Source: Methylovulum sp. (GTDB taxonomy: Bacteria; Pseudomonadota; Gammaproteobacteria; Methylococcales; Methylomonadaceae). From it: a stretch of 64,000 nucleotides of DNA. The position numbers and the translations under genes were made by a program. Numbering within the stretch: the first letter of the stretch is position 1; every line of letters begins with the position of its first letter. Positions 19,601 through 26,600 of the stretch are shown in pieces. The stretch spans positions 86,514-150,513 of the forward strand of contig JAQTQZ010000005.1 of assembly GCA_028712695.1 (NCBI GenBank), read 5' to 3'. The notes under the pieces are model-generated. The model saw nothing but the letters and a program-made list of their open reading frames with translations. It did no database searches and was not told the origin of the DNA.

Positions 19601-21700
19601 GAAAATACCGGCGACCGAACTGTCGAACGCGAACGATGACAGCAGCAGGAAACAGCTGACTGGGTCTTGGTAATAATCCGTCCGCGTCAATGTCGATTGC
19701 AACAGGTTGCCGTGGCTGACCGGCACGCCTTTGGGCAGGCCGGTCGAGCCCGACGTGTAGATGATGTAGGCGGTGTTCCTGGCCGTTGCGCTTTGTTGTC
19801 CGCCAAGTGGTGCATCCGTGCTAAGGGTTGTGCTGCCCGGGCTATCCAGAAACAACATTTTTATGTCAGGCTGCCGGAACTGGCTGGCAAGATGGGATTG
19901 GGTCAACAACAATCCGATACCGGCATCATGCAGCATGTAGTCCAAGCGCTCGCTAGGATAGCTTGGGTCTAGCGGCACATAAGCCGCACCGGCCTTAAGC
20001 ACCGCCAGCAGGCCGACAATCAGTTCCAACGAGCGCTCGGCGCTGACGCCGACCCGGCTTTCCGCGCCCATGCCACAGGCGTTAAGTTTATCGGCGAGCA
20101 GGCTTACCCGGCGATCCAGCTCGCCGTAGCTGAGGCTTTGTCCGGCGAAAACCAACGCGGTTTTTTCCGGTGTGGCTTTCGCCTGCGCTTCAAAAAGCTG
20201 GTGGACCAGCGGCAAATCCTTATCTTGTCCCTTGGCTACGGCTGGCCTGTTCCAGTCGAAGAGCACTTGCCGATGTTCCTGCGTGGTCAGCAGCGGCAAT
20301 TGCGTTATCGGTAAATGCGGGTCGCAGGCCGCGCCCGCCAGCAAGGTCTGCAAATGTCCCGCCATCCTTGCCAAGGTGGCGGCGTCAAACAAATCGGTGT
20401 TGTATTCGAAGACACCGCGCAACTGGCCGTCCGTTTCTTCGATGAACAGCGTCAAATCAAATTGCGCGGTGTGGATGTCCAAATCTTCCGGTGTCGCCGT
20501 CAAGCCCGGCATCTGCAAAACCGTCGTCGGCACATTTTGCACAGCCAGCATCACTTGGAACAGCGGCGCATGGCCAGCATGGCGTCTAGGGTTCAGCGTT
20601 TCCACCAACTGCCCGAAGGAAAAATCCTGATGGGCCATATCTTGTAGGGACTGCTCGCGGATTTCGGCCAGCAGTCCGGCAAAAGACAAGCCACCTGATA
20701 AGCGGCAACGCAAAACCAGCGTGTTGACGAAAAAACCGATCAGCCCGGCGGTCTGGAGCTGGTTCCGCCCCGCCACCGGATAGCCCACCGTGATGTCGTT
20801 GCTGCCGCTGTAACGGTGCAGCACACTAGTGAATGCCGCCGCCATGACCATAAACAACGTGGCGTTATGCTGCTTGCCCAGCACATTAAGCGCAGTGCTG
20901 AGCGGTTGGGCAATCTCAAAACCATACCCGGCACCGCGATAGCCTTGCACCGGCGGCCTGGGATGGTCGGTGGGCAAACCCAACAGCGGCGGGGTGTCAT
21001 GCAATTTTTGCAGCCAGTATCCCAGATGTTTTTCGTTGCGTTCCGTTTGCTGCCGTTGCCAAGCGGCATAATCGCCGTATTGTATCGCCGGTTCCGGTAA
21101 GCTTGACGGCAAGCCAGTGCTGAATGCCGCATAAAGCGCCGCCACTTCGTTCATTAACACTCCGACCGACCAGCGGTCGGCGACGATATGGTGCAGCACC
21201 AGCACCAGCCGGTATTGCCCATGCTCCAATGTAGCCAACATGCCCCGTAGTGGTGGGGCTGACGACAAGTCAAACGGGGCACGGTTGAAAGCCGCCGCGC
21301 AATCCTGAAAGCAGCTTGACGGGACGCCCGTCAAATCCAGCCGTAACAGGGCTAATCCGTTATCCGGCATCACGCATTGGACAGCCTGATGGAATTCACC
21401 GACAAACCGGCTGCGTAATATTTCATGCCTGCGGATAACTTCGTCCAAACTTTGCTGCAAGGCTTCCCTATTCAACGCGCCGTCAAAACGTATTACGCCC
21501 GCCATGTTGTATATCGGGTTGCCAGGTTCCAGTTGCGACATGATCCAGAGCCGTTCCTGGGCATAAGACAACGGTGCGGGCATGTCGGGCGGACGCTTTG
21601 TAATTGGCTTGCCCGCCGCGTTGTTTTTGTTGAGCTGCAATATGAGTTTTGCGCGGTTGTTGCGGGAGGTTTCGTTATTTATTAGGGATGCTTGCGGCAT
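10607..21700 (-). CDS. NRPS 2, three modules C-A-T-E / C-A-T / C-A-T
   Basis: A 3697-aa multimodular NRPS. Domains by approximate residue: C 43-470 (HHIVADRWS); A 500-990; T with LGGDSI about 1040; epimerisation domain 1090-1520 (HHLVVDAVSW, GWFSSVYP, FNYLGRLD); C 1555-1980 (HHLLQDGWS, expected to accept a D-residue); A 2020-2510; T about 2557; C 2630-3060 (HHAILDGWS, a divergent LSTLQAGMIFHS subtype); A 3090-3590; T about 3632. Specificity residues: module 1 DSAAIAEVW, module 2 DVWHISLVD (Ser), module 3 DFWNIGMVH (Thr). Module 1 should therefore add a D-configured X residue. The acidic C-terminus (ETDYEEIEL) faces the TubC-type docking domain of the next protein and could be its short linear partner motif. 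There is no thioesterase; the chain passes to NRPS 3, whose start codon overlaps this stop. Confidence 0.97.
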   Translation of the reverse strand: MPQASLINNETSRNNRAKLILQLNKNNAAGKPITKRPPDMPAPLSYAQERLWIMSQLEPGNPIYNMAGVIRFDGALNREALQQSLDEVIRRHEILRSRFVGEFHQAVQCVMPDNGLALLRLDLTGVPSSCFQDCAAAFNRAPFDLSSAPPLRGMLATLEHGQYRLVLVLHHIVADRWSVGVLMNEVAALYAAFSTGLPSSLPEPAIQYGDYAAWQRQQTERNEKHLGYWLQKLHDTPPLLGLPTDHPRPPVQGYRGAGYGFEIAQPLSTALNVLGKQHNATLFMVMAAAFTSVLHRYSGSNDITVGYPVAGRNQLQTAGLIGFFVNTLVLRCRLSGGLSFAGLLAEIREQSLQDMAHQDFSFGQLVETLNPRRHAGHAPLFQVMLAVQNVPTTVLQMPGLTATPEDLDIHTAQFDLTLFIEETDGQLRGVFEYNTDLFDAATLARMAGHLQTLLAGAACDPHLPITQLPLLTTQEHRQVLFDWNRPAVAKGQDKDLPLVHQLFEAQAKATPEKTALVFAGQSLSYGELDRRVSLLADKLNACGMGAESRVGVSAERSLELIVGLLAVLKAGAAYVPLDPSYPSERLDYMLHDAGIGLLLTQSHLASQFRQPDIKMLFLDSPGSTTLSTDAPLGGQQSATARNTAYIIYTSGSTGLPKGVPVSHGNLLQSTLTRTDYYQDPVSCFLLLSSFAFDSSVAGIFWTLIQGGCLCLPQQDELADPVALAQLIERWQVSHLLALPSFYTAILTDSTAPLLRSLKTVIVAGEACSGEVAAGHHRRLPDVNFYNEYGPTEATVWSSVLHSEPTGLPSMLPIGRAIDQVQIYILDRHHQPVPVGVSGELYIGGAGLAGGYLNQPAMTADKFMPNPFSPMPGSRLYKTGDLGCFRANGSIEFLGRIDNQVKIRGYRIEPGEIESRLLQYPGINEAAVVVREDKPGNHRLTAYIVAGQPVPETQVVQSYLRQSLPDYMVPPVFISLDKLPLTPNGKLDRNALPQPEQSHTDGQAPVAPRNAVEQTLMAIWSELLGIGQLSIHDNFFNLGGDSILSIQTVSRAYQAGLTLTPRQLFQHQTIAELATAIIGAGIGTAVVGKIQAEQGRVTGAMPLTPIQHWFFELGLANPQHWNQAVLLQSALRLEPDLLQQAILQLVGHHDALRQTFAIQDGGWQAINQNQLAPSFLRVDLDAVATGQRQDLIETTCKQQQRSLNLTAGPLMSVVLFDSRKAGAQRLFWAIHHLVVDAVSWRILLEDLHTAYRQLADGQAVKLPPKTTSFKQWAAQLSASVQSEAVQKAANYWLGQPNAAPLPVDEPQGNNSEASTASWTVALNEAETAVLLQKVPAVYHTRINDILLAALGQSLADWSGGDTVKIDLESHGREALFDDIDLSRTVGWFSSVYPVLLALPPDREPGGLIKSVKEQLRQVPDNGIAYGLLRYLGDGKTGAALARQPAAQVIFNYLGRLDAALPADSPYQLAAEDSGTSSDDANRRAHEIAVIAKIQHGVLQADFQYSRLRFQDGTIGSLAQAFLHNLQKLIWHCCLPEVGGYTPSDFPLAQISQQELDSLALTPARIEDIYPLTPLQQGLVFHSLYAKEAGVYCILLGCRLEGALDVPVFKQAWQQTIDRHSILRTGFLVKDTDMPLQCVCRNVPLPWSELEWQHLSKEEQSQYWQDFQTTESQAGFDFATPPLMRLTLIRCANDRHYFAWSFHHLLQDGWSMSLLLKDVFDAYQALSAGLEYRPLATKPYRDYIAWLQQQDMQAAETYWRGALAGFTAPTPLFGDKKPAMPGGYGQNTRLVSSTCTTRLQAYAQHQRLTLNTLIQGAWAILLGRYSGEREVVFGVTVSGRPADLDGIEAMTGLFINTLPLRVQVPDAAECAVWLKQLLEQNMTLRQYEYTPLVNINGWSDIPAGRALFDSLLVFENYPADKALRGQMGGLSVSGITIKDQTNYPLTVTVVPDVNLEITLSYDQGYADEQAIIGMLDHFEAILESLANPSAARLADISLLTADEAIQLNAWNATDEAYPQGLWLHQLFEQQAEATPDAVAVQLGPRFLSYAELNMKANQLAHHLQGLGVGPDVLVGVCMERSLDMVVALLGILKAGGAYVPLDPSYPQERLDFMLGDVNPPVVLTQSPLQDKLAGSPARRLCLDTQWPRLAGEPLTNPKAELLPGHLAYCIYTSGSTGQPKGAAVPHQGILNRLQWMQAEYRLDASDRVLQKTPYSFDVSVWEFFWPLMSGATLVMAPPEQHKDSQAIIGLINEHRITTLHFVPSMLQAFLDTPGVAICTSLVRVICSGEALPAGLVRRFHQHSGAQLHNLYGPTEASVDVSYWPCPHDPGATVPIGKPIANITLHILDHALNPVPVGIPGELHIGGIGLARGYLNRAGLSAEKFIPDPFGTPGGRLYKTGDLCRRRADGDIEYLGRLDHQVKIRGFRIELGEIEARLQTHPDLKEAAVLAREEQHGGKSLVAYLVADPADSISAGQLRGYLGASLPDYMVPSAFVFLDALPLSANGKLDRKALPAPDRQAQRETVYAAPGTAVEEVLAAIWADVLGVEQAGIDDNFFALGGDSIRSLQVINLAKGRGIEISLEQLYRHGTIRSLAIQAVALVAPSAPPQVPFGLISEADRALLPDTVEDAYPLSTLQAGMIFHSEYDNAAYHLVDSIDLRSGLDAQALQTAIRQTTARHPALRTAFAMGSYSEPLQLVYRADAILADVTIEDWRDLSAGAQQAQFNAWLEQEKSKPFSISKAPLIRFHVHQFEGDRVRFTVTEHHAILDGWSLVSMLNEIFMGYRASLDGGRETAEPPPANALRDLVVWERTAVQSEAHRQYWRQRLADAAHPTLPSAAGVDKESGDPAKTKQLTTLSPELTHGLQALAKSLAVPLKTVLLAAHLKVLGMLYGERNFTSGLVCSIRPETADADKALGVFLNTLPFPIQLGGGMWRDLILQVFGAEQELLKFRFYPLAQLQQERQGAALFDAMFYYLHYHIAGDLLNSDDVEILGWDDHIQAIFTLGIAFHLDIQSGQLQLLVAGDDKKLSPAQVSGISAYFANVLEDMAANPLHHHDRQCFLPASEQRLLTDGWNDTAIACPQHGSLHGCFEQQAATVPDAVAIVFEGRPLSYAELNARANQLAHELIARGVSQDVPVAVCLDRSLDMMVALLGILKAGGAYVPLDPGYPEERIAYQLQDAGATVLVTQAGLLPLLPELPIACLCIDSDWPKIALQPTSNPGLVSYPLQLAYIIYTSGSTGQPKGVMVSHHEVLRLFAATQTQFQISSQDVWTMFHSYAFDFSVWEIWGALLHGGRLVIVPYWLSRSPEEFYRLLQTERVTVLNQTPSAFLQLMRVEEQLGGEAAENTLRLVIFGGEALEPLSLEPWFDRHGDQCPQLVNMYGITETTVHVTYRPLARQDLDGAAVSPIGRPISDLQAYLLDASLNLCPVNSRGELHVGGAGLARGYLNRPDLTAERFIPNPFGKPGSRLYKSGDVACHRPNGELEYAGRIDHQVKIRGFRIELGEIENRLLQHPEVKECVLLVREDSPGDQRLTAYIVSPSGSLAADGFNAYLKTSLPDYMLPNAYVFLDGMPLTANGKLDRKALPTPDVCAQLKKQYIAPRTATETLLAEIWAEVLAVERVGVDDHFFELGGHSLLATQLVSRMSRAFNIELPLKILFDTGTVEKLAEKINLAVWIRKQADNAAQQHDETDYEEIEL

Positions 21701-21743
21701 GATGATGGTCTCATATTGTTGTCGTACCTATTTCAGGAGGGAA

Positions 21744-21760
21744 GGTACGCGGTGCGTACC
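21744..21760. repeat. REP-like palindrome, copy 1
   Basis: GGTACGC-GGT-GCGTACC, a perfect 7-bp stem with a 3-nt loop, in the gap between the CmlA-like gene and NRPS 2. On the minus strand it is preceded by GTAG. It shares its design with copies at 23.5, 23.6 and 54.5 kb. There is no U-tract, so it is more likely a dispersed intergenic palindrome than a simple terminator. Confidence 0.7.
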
Positions 21761-21856
21761 CTACTAATCTTGGAACGATGTAACCTGCTGTCTTTTTTAA
21801 TATTTTCGTGATTCTAGTAAACTAACCGCTTGTTTCAGGTTGATAGAAACAATTGG

Positions 21857-23464
21857 TCATCCGGCATGCAAAAATATGTCGTCCTTGCCATACAAACGCC
21901 TGGCATCAACAAAGCCCTGTTCTTTACAAGCCACCAACACCTTATTGATTTCGGCGATGTAGGCGTCGTTGTCTTCCGGCTCCAAGGCCATGAAATATTG
22001 CAGCCACGGCTCGCGGCCTATCGCGTAGATGTAGACCTGGTTGCTTTGCACGGCCTGCAAAAGGTCTAGCGCCGCCGCCGCATCGCTGCCTTTCGAGCGG
22101 CGCGACTGGCATAGCTTATGGTCGGGGAGTTTCGGCAACAACGGGCCGTAAACCCAAGACAGCGGCGCACCGATACATTCCATGCCCAAAAAGACCGTGT
22201 TGATTGGCCCAAAATCTTGGCACAGGTTTTCGTACATGCGTTTGTCGAGACAATTGGAATCCGCCGCAAACAGGATCTGCTTGTGGCCAGTGCGGATCAG
22301 GTAAGCGCTTTTGGCATGCGGCAAATCGTTGTGTTCGCCAAGGAACGGCGCGGCAATGATTGCGCCGCCGGGAAAGGGGATAGTATCCAGCGGGTCGACT
22401 TCGACGACATGGCTAAAACCCATTTCGCGGGCCAGCAGTTTCAATGAAATATCGCCGTAAAAAATGCCTGAGCTTTTTGGCACCACCAAGCAACCGATTT
22501 TATGCCGCAAACGCAACAGCGTTTCAAAGACATAATGGTCGTGATGGACATGCGTGATCAGCACGTAATCAATATGCTGCGGCAAGTCTTGGAAGGTATA
22601 ACGGCTGATGCCGCCCTCACTGGGTTGCACCGAAATAAAGGGGTCGATCAATATTGCCAAGCCGTTGAATTCGACCAAGACGCTGGCATGGCCGAGATAA
22701 CGGATACGCACGCCGGGGCCTTGCCAAGCCTCTGATCTTTTGGACGGCTGTTCGGTCAGCAGCCCCATAAGTTTGTCTTCATCGGCGGCATCCAACCCCA
22801 GCAATTCGCGGATATAGCCCAATGTCTGGGGATGGCTGTCCAGCTTGAAGAGTTCATCTATTTCCGCTTGGGCAAACGGGATGTGCCATTCGACCGTGTC
22901 CTGTTCCGGCAGACGCGGTGTGCTCATATAATACGGGCGGGCGCGGTCATGGGTTTGGGTGAACAAACGCAGTGATTGCAGGTGTTTTTTATAATGCGGG
23001 CTTTGGTAAAACAGCCCCTCAATGCAGCGGACTATCGGGCGGCTGTTATAGTCGTAGAGCAGTTCGACCCGCCCTTTCAGCGATTCGGGCAGCTTTTCAT
23101 AATACGGCTCCAATGACTGTCCAACCGCCTCGTTGTCCAGCAAGTTCTGGAACGCCGTCAAATCCTGCGCCAGCTGCAATTCTTGGCCGTGTTCGTTTTC
23201 CATGCGCGACAGCAGCTGGGTGATTTCGCCAGAGCGGTGCGCCGGAATGTTAACAAACGGGCCGCCCAACAGCTTGGGGTTAGCGCTGGATTTAACGTGA
23301 ATATCAGGATTCTGCAGGTACGACGCCAGCGTTTTTTTCTGGTAATTCAGCATGTGCAGGCTATAGGGCACCGGCGAAAACGTGTGTGGCCACGCGACCC
23401 AGTGGTCGACCAAGGCTTCCACGGCGGTTGAATCGGCAAGACGGTATAAGGTTGGGTTATTCAT
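21857..23464 (-). CDS. CmlA-type diiron beta-hydroxylase acting on carrier-bound amino acid
   Basis: A 535-aa protein with an N-terminal helical region (about 1-245) and a C-terminal metallo-beta-lactamase fold. The metal motif HVHHDH falls at residues 305-310, Glu377 lies in FLGEHND, and Asp402 in AADSN. These match, almost residue for residue, the diiron ligands I recall for CmlA of chloramphenicol biosynthesis (H305, H307, D309, H310, E377, D403); total length is also near CmlA's 532. I could not place the last CmlA ligand (H468); H449 is a candidate. CmlA-type enzymes beta-hydroxylate amino acids tethered to an NRPS thiolation domain. Location between two NRPS genes in the same direction supports that role here. 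The likely substrate is the repeated X residue, but Ser/Thr-containing modules cannot be excluded. A plain hydrolase is the alternative and is less likely given the N-terminal domain. Confidence 0.88.
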   Translation of the reverse strand: MNNPTLYRLADSTAVEALVDHWVAWPHTFSPVPYSLHMLNYQKKTLASYLQNPDIHVKSSANPKLLGGPFVNIPAHRSGEITQLLSRMENEHGQELQLAQDLTAFQNLLDNEAVGQSLEPYYEKLPESLKGRVELLYDYNSRPIVRCIEGLFYQSPHYKKHLQSLRLFTQTHDRARPYYMSTPRLPEQDTVEWHIPFAQAEIDELFKLDSHPQTLGYIRELLGLDAADEDKLMGLLTEQPSKRSEAWQGPGVRIRYLGHASVLVEFNGLAILIDPFISVQPSEGGISRYTFQDLPQHIDYVLITHVHHDHYVFETLLRLRHKIGCLVVPKSSGIFYGDISLKLLAREMGFSHVVEVDPLDTIPFPGGAIIAAPFLGEHNDLPHAKSAYLIRTGHKQILFAADSNCLDKRMYENLCQDFGPINTVFLGMECIGAPLSWVYGPLLPKLPDHKLCQSRRSKGSDAAAALDLLQAVQSNQVYIYAIGREPWLQYFMALEPEDNDAYIAEINKVLVACKEQGFVDARRLYGKDDIFLHAG

Positions 23465-23520
23465 TGGTTTTTCTCTTGTTCCCTGTTAATTTTTACGGGT
23501 CGGAATCAATTCATTTCAGC

Positions 23521-23602
23521 GTGTAGGGTACGCATTGCGTACCACCAATCGAATGTAAACGATACTCGAAGCTTTGGAGAAGGTACGCAATGCGTACCCT
23601 GC
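23521..23602. repeat. Pair of REP-like palindromes, copies 2 and 3
   Basis: GGTACGCATTGCGTACC at 23527-23543 and its reverse complement GGTACGCAATGCGTACC at 23582-23598, with GTGTAGG before the first and CCT after the second, so the pair forms a head-to-head inverted arrangement. It fills the gap between NRPS 1 and the CmlA-like gene. Paired inverted palindromes are typical of REP/BIME-like elements; in RNA each could form a hairpin that protects or attenuates the polycistronic message. Confidence 0.75.
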
Positions 23603-23610
23603 GCTGAGGA

Positions 23611-26600
23611 TCAGCATTCACTCGCCTGATAGTCGGCAACCCTATCGACAAGTTCGGCAATCGTCGGCGCTTCAAACAGCATTTTCACCGGCAATTCCAG
23701 CGCGAATAATTCCTGTACCCGCAACATGATTTGGACGCCCGATAGGGAATGCCCGCCGAGCTCGAAAAAATTGTCATGGATGCACAGCCGGTCAATACCG
23801 AGGGCTTCCCTCCAGATACCGGCGATGGCGGCTTCGGCCTCATCCCTGGGCGCGACCGGTTCACGTTGCGCCAAACGCAGGGCTTCCGGTGCAGGCAAGA
23901 CGGCCCGGTCCAATTTGCCGTTGGCGTTTAACGGCAAGGCCGCCAAAAACACGAATGCGCCGGGCACCATGTAATCCGGCAGGCTGTCACTGAGCAGTGT
24001 TTTTAATGTTGCCGCCGCCACCGTTTCAGCTTGCTTTGCGACGACGTAAGCAACAAGACGCCGGTTGCCGGGCGAATCTTCCCTAACCAACACAACGGCT
24101 TCTTTAAGCGCCGGATGTAGCAGCAAGCGCGATTCGATTTCGCCCAATTCAATCCGGTAACCGCGCAATTTGATTTGCGTGTCAATACGCCCGCAAAATT
24201 CGATAGCGCCGTCGGGGCGATAGCATGCCAAATCGCCGGTTTTATAGAGCCGGCTGCCCGCCTTGCCAAACGGGTTGGGCATGAATTTCTCCGCCGTCAG
24301 GCCAGGCCGGTTGAGATAACCGCGCGTGATGCCTTCGCCGCCGACATGCAGCTCGCCAGTAACGCCGACCGGAACCGGCTGTAGATGCCGGTCTAAAATA
24401 TAGCTTTGCATATTGCTGACCGGTCGGCCGATGCTGATTACGGTGCCGGTTTCTTGGGTGCCAACCGCATGGACGGTGCTCCAGACCGTCGCTTCGGTAG
24501 GGCCGTATTCGTTGTAAAGGCGGACATCCGGCAATAACTTGTGATGCTGGGCGGCAACACTTTCGGAACAGGCTTCGCCCGCGACAATCACGGTTTTAAG
24601 GCTGGCCAGCCGTGGTGCCGGAACATGCTCGAGCAGCGCGGCATACAGCGACGGCAACGCCAAGATATGCGTGACTTGCCGCCGCCCGATCAGTTCTCCG
24701 AGCGCGATGGGGTCTTTCGGCAAGCCGTCTTCAGGCAGGCATAAACAGCCTCCCCGGCTTAAAGTCCAGAAAATGCCAGCGACCGAGCTGTCGAACGCGA
24801 ATGACGACAGCAGCAAATAGCAGCCGACCGGCTCTTGATAATACTGGAACCTTGCCCACGTGGAATGCACGACATTGCGGTGGCTGACCATCACGCCCTT
24901 AGGCTTGCCAGTGGAACCGGACGTATAAATCAGGTAAGCGGTGTTGTTTGCAACTGCCAACGGGCGCAAGTCTTGTGTGCAGCAGTCCGCATACACTGGG
25001 GCGTCATTGTCCACACAGATGATTTCCGCCTGAGCGTGGGCGATGGCTCCGGTTAGGCCGGAACGGGCCAGCAAAAACTTACAACCGGCATCTTCCAGCA
25101 CATAGTTTTGCCGATCTAACGGATAAGATGGGTCAACTGGCACATAAGCCGCGCCCGCTTTAAGCACCGCCAGCAAGCTAACCAGCAATTCCAATGACCG
25201 TTCCATGCACACGGCGATCCGGGTTTCAGGGCCAACACCACGGGCACACAAATAATTCGCCAGCTGGTTTGATTTGGCGTTAAGTCCGGCATAACTCAAC
25301 GTTTGCTGCTGGAATACCGCCGCTGTTGAGTCTGGGGTTTTCGCCGCCTGTATTTCAAACCATTGGTGTATGCACAGATCGTATGGGTAAGCCAAACGCG
25401 TCTGGTTCCATGCGGTTAATTGGCGTTCGCGCTCGGAAACCGTCAACAACGGCAGTTCGGACAGGCGCATGTCGGGCTGGGCCAGAATCCCCTGCAACAG
25501 GCATTGGAAATGCCCTAACATGCGCAAGATGGTTTCGCGCGCGAACAGTTCGGCGCGGTACTGGAACGTGGCTGACAAACCGCCGTCGGCTTCCGCCATC
25601 ATCAACGTCAGGTCGAACTGGGCGATGCCTTCTGTTAATGCAAGTGATTCGGCGGTAACGCCCGGCCAGCCGATTGCCATCCCCGGCGTGCCCAAGGCCA
25701 GCGCAGCGGCGTCCGTGACGGCGCTTGCCCCGCCCTGCCAGACAAACATCACTTGATAAAACGGCCATAATCCGCCGCTGCGCTCAGGCTGCATTTTTTC
25801 CACCAGCAATGAGAACGGATAATCTTGATGCGCCAGACCGCCGAGCACGGTTTGCCTGACTTCCGCCAGAAAACCGGTGAATGTCTTAGCTCCGCTAGGC
25901 TTGGAGCGCAACGCGACGGGATTGACGAAATACCCGACCAAATCGGCAAAGTCCTGTTTAGGCCGACCCAGCGTAGGCGTGCCGATGATAATATCCTGCT
26001 GCCCGCTGTAGCGGTGCAGCAACACGTTAAACAAACCCAACAACACCGTATACAGCGTGGCGTTGTTGCACTCTGCCAAGTTACGGAGCTTTTGCACGGT
26101 TGCAGGGTCGATGCCCAGCGTTTCAGCGCCGCCGCGATAAGATGCCGCTAAAGCGCGCGGCCTGTCCAGCGGCAATTCCAGCTTCGGCAGTTCGCCTTGC
26201 AGATGGCCTCGCCAATATGCCAAATCCTGTCCGGCCTGTTCGCTGTCCAAGTAATTTTTTTGCCAAGCTATGTAATCGTCATAGCTTGCCGTCAACGGCG
26301 GCAAAAGCGCGGGGTGGCCCGCTATTTGCGCCGCATAGCCACATTTCAGCTCGTCCAGCAAAATGGCCAAGGAACGGAAATCGACGGCGATATGGTGCGC
26401 ACAAAACACGAGTACATGGTCGTCGGCGGTGCTGTACAGTTGGGCGCGCAGCAACAGGCCGTTTCCCAGATTGAAGGGTTGCCGCAGTTGGGCGTTGATT
26501 TTTTGTGCCCTCTCCTGGTCATCGGCACAATTGACTAGTTCCAGCAAAAATTGCGCGTCCGGCAACAGGCGCTGCACGGGTTCCATCGTTTTGTTGACGC

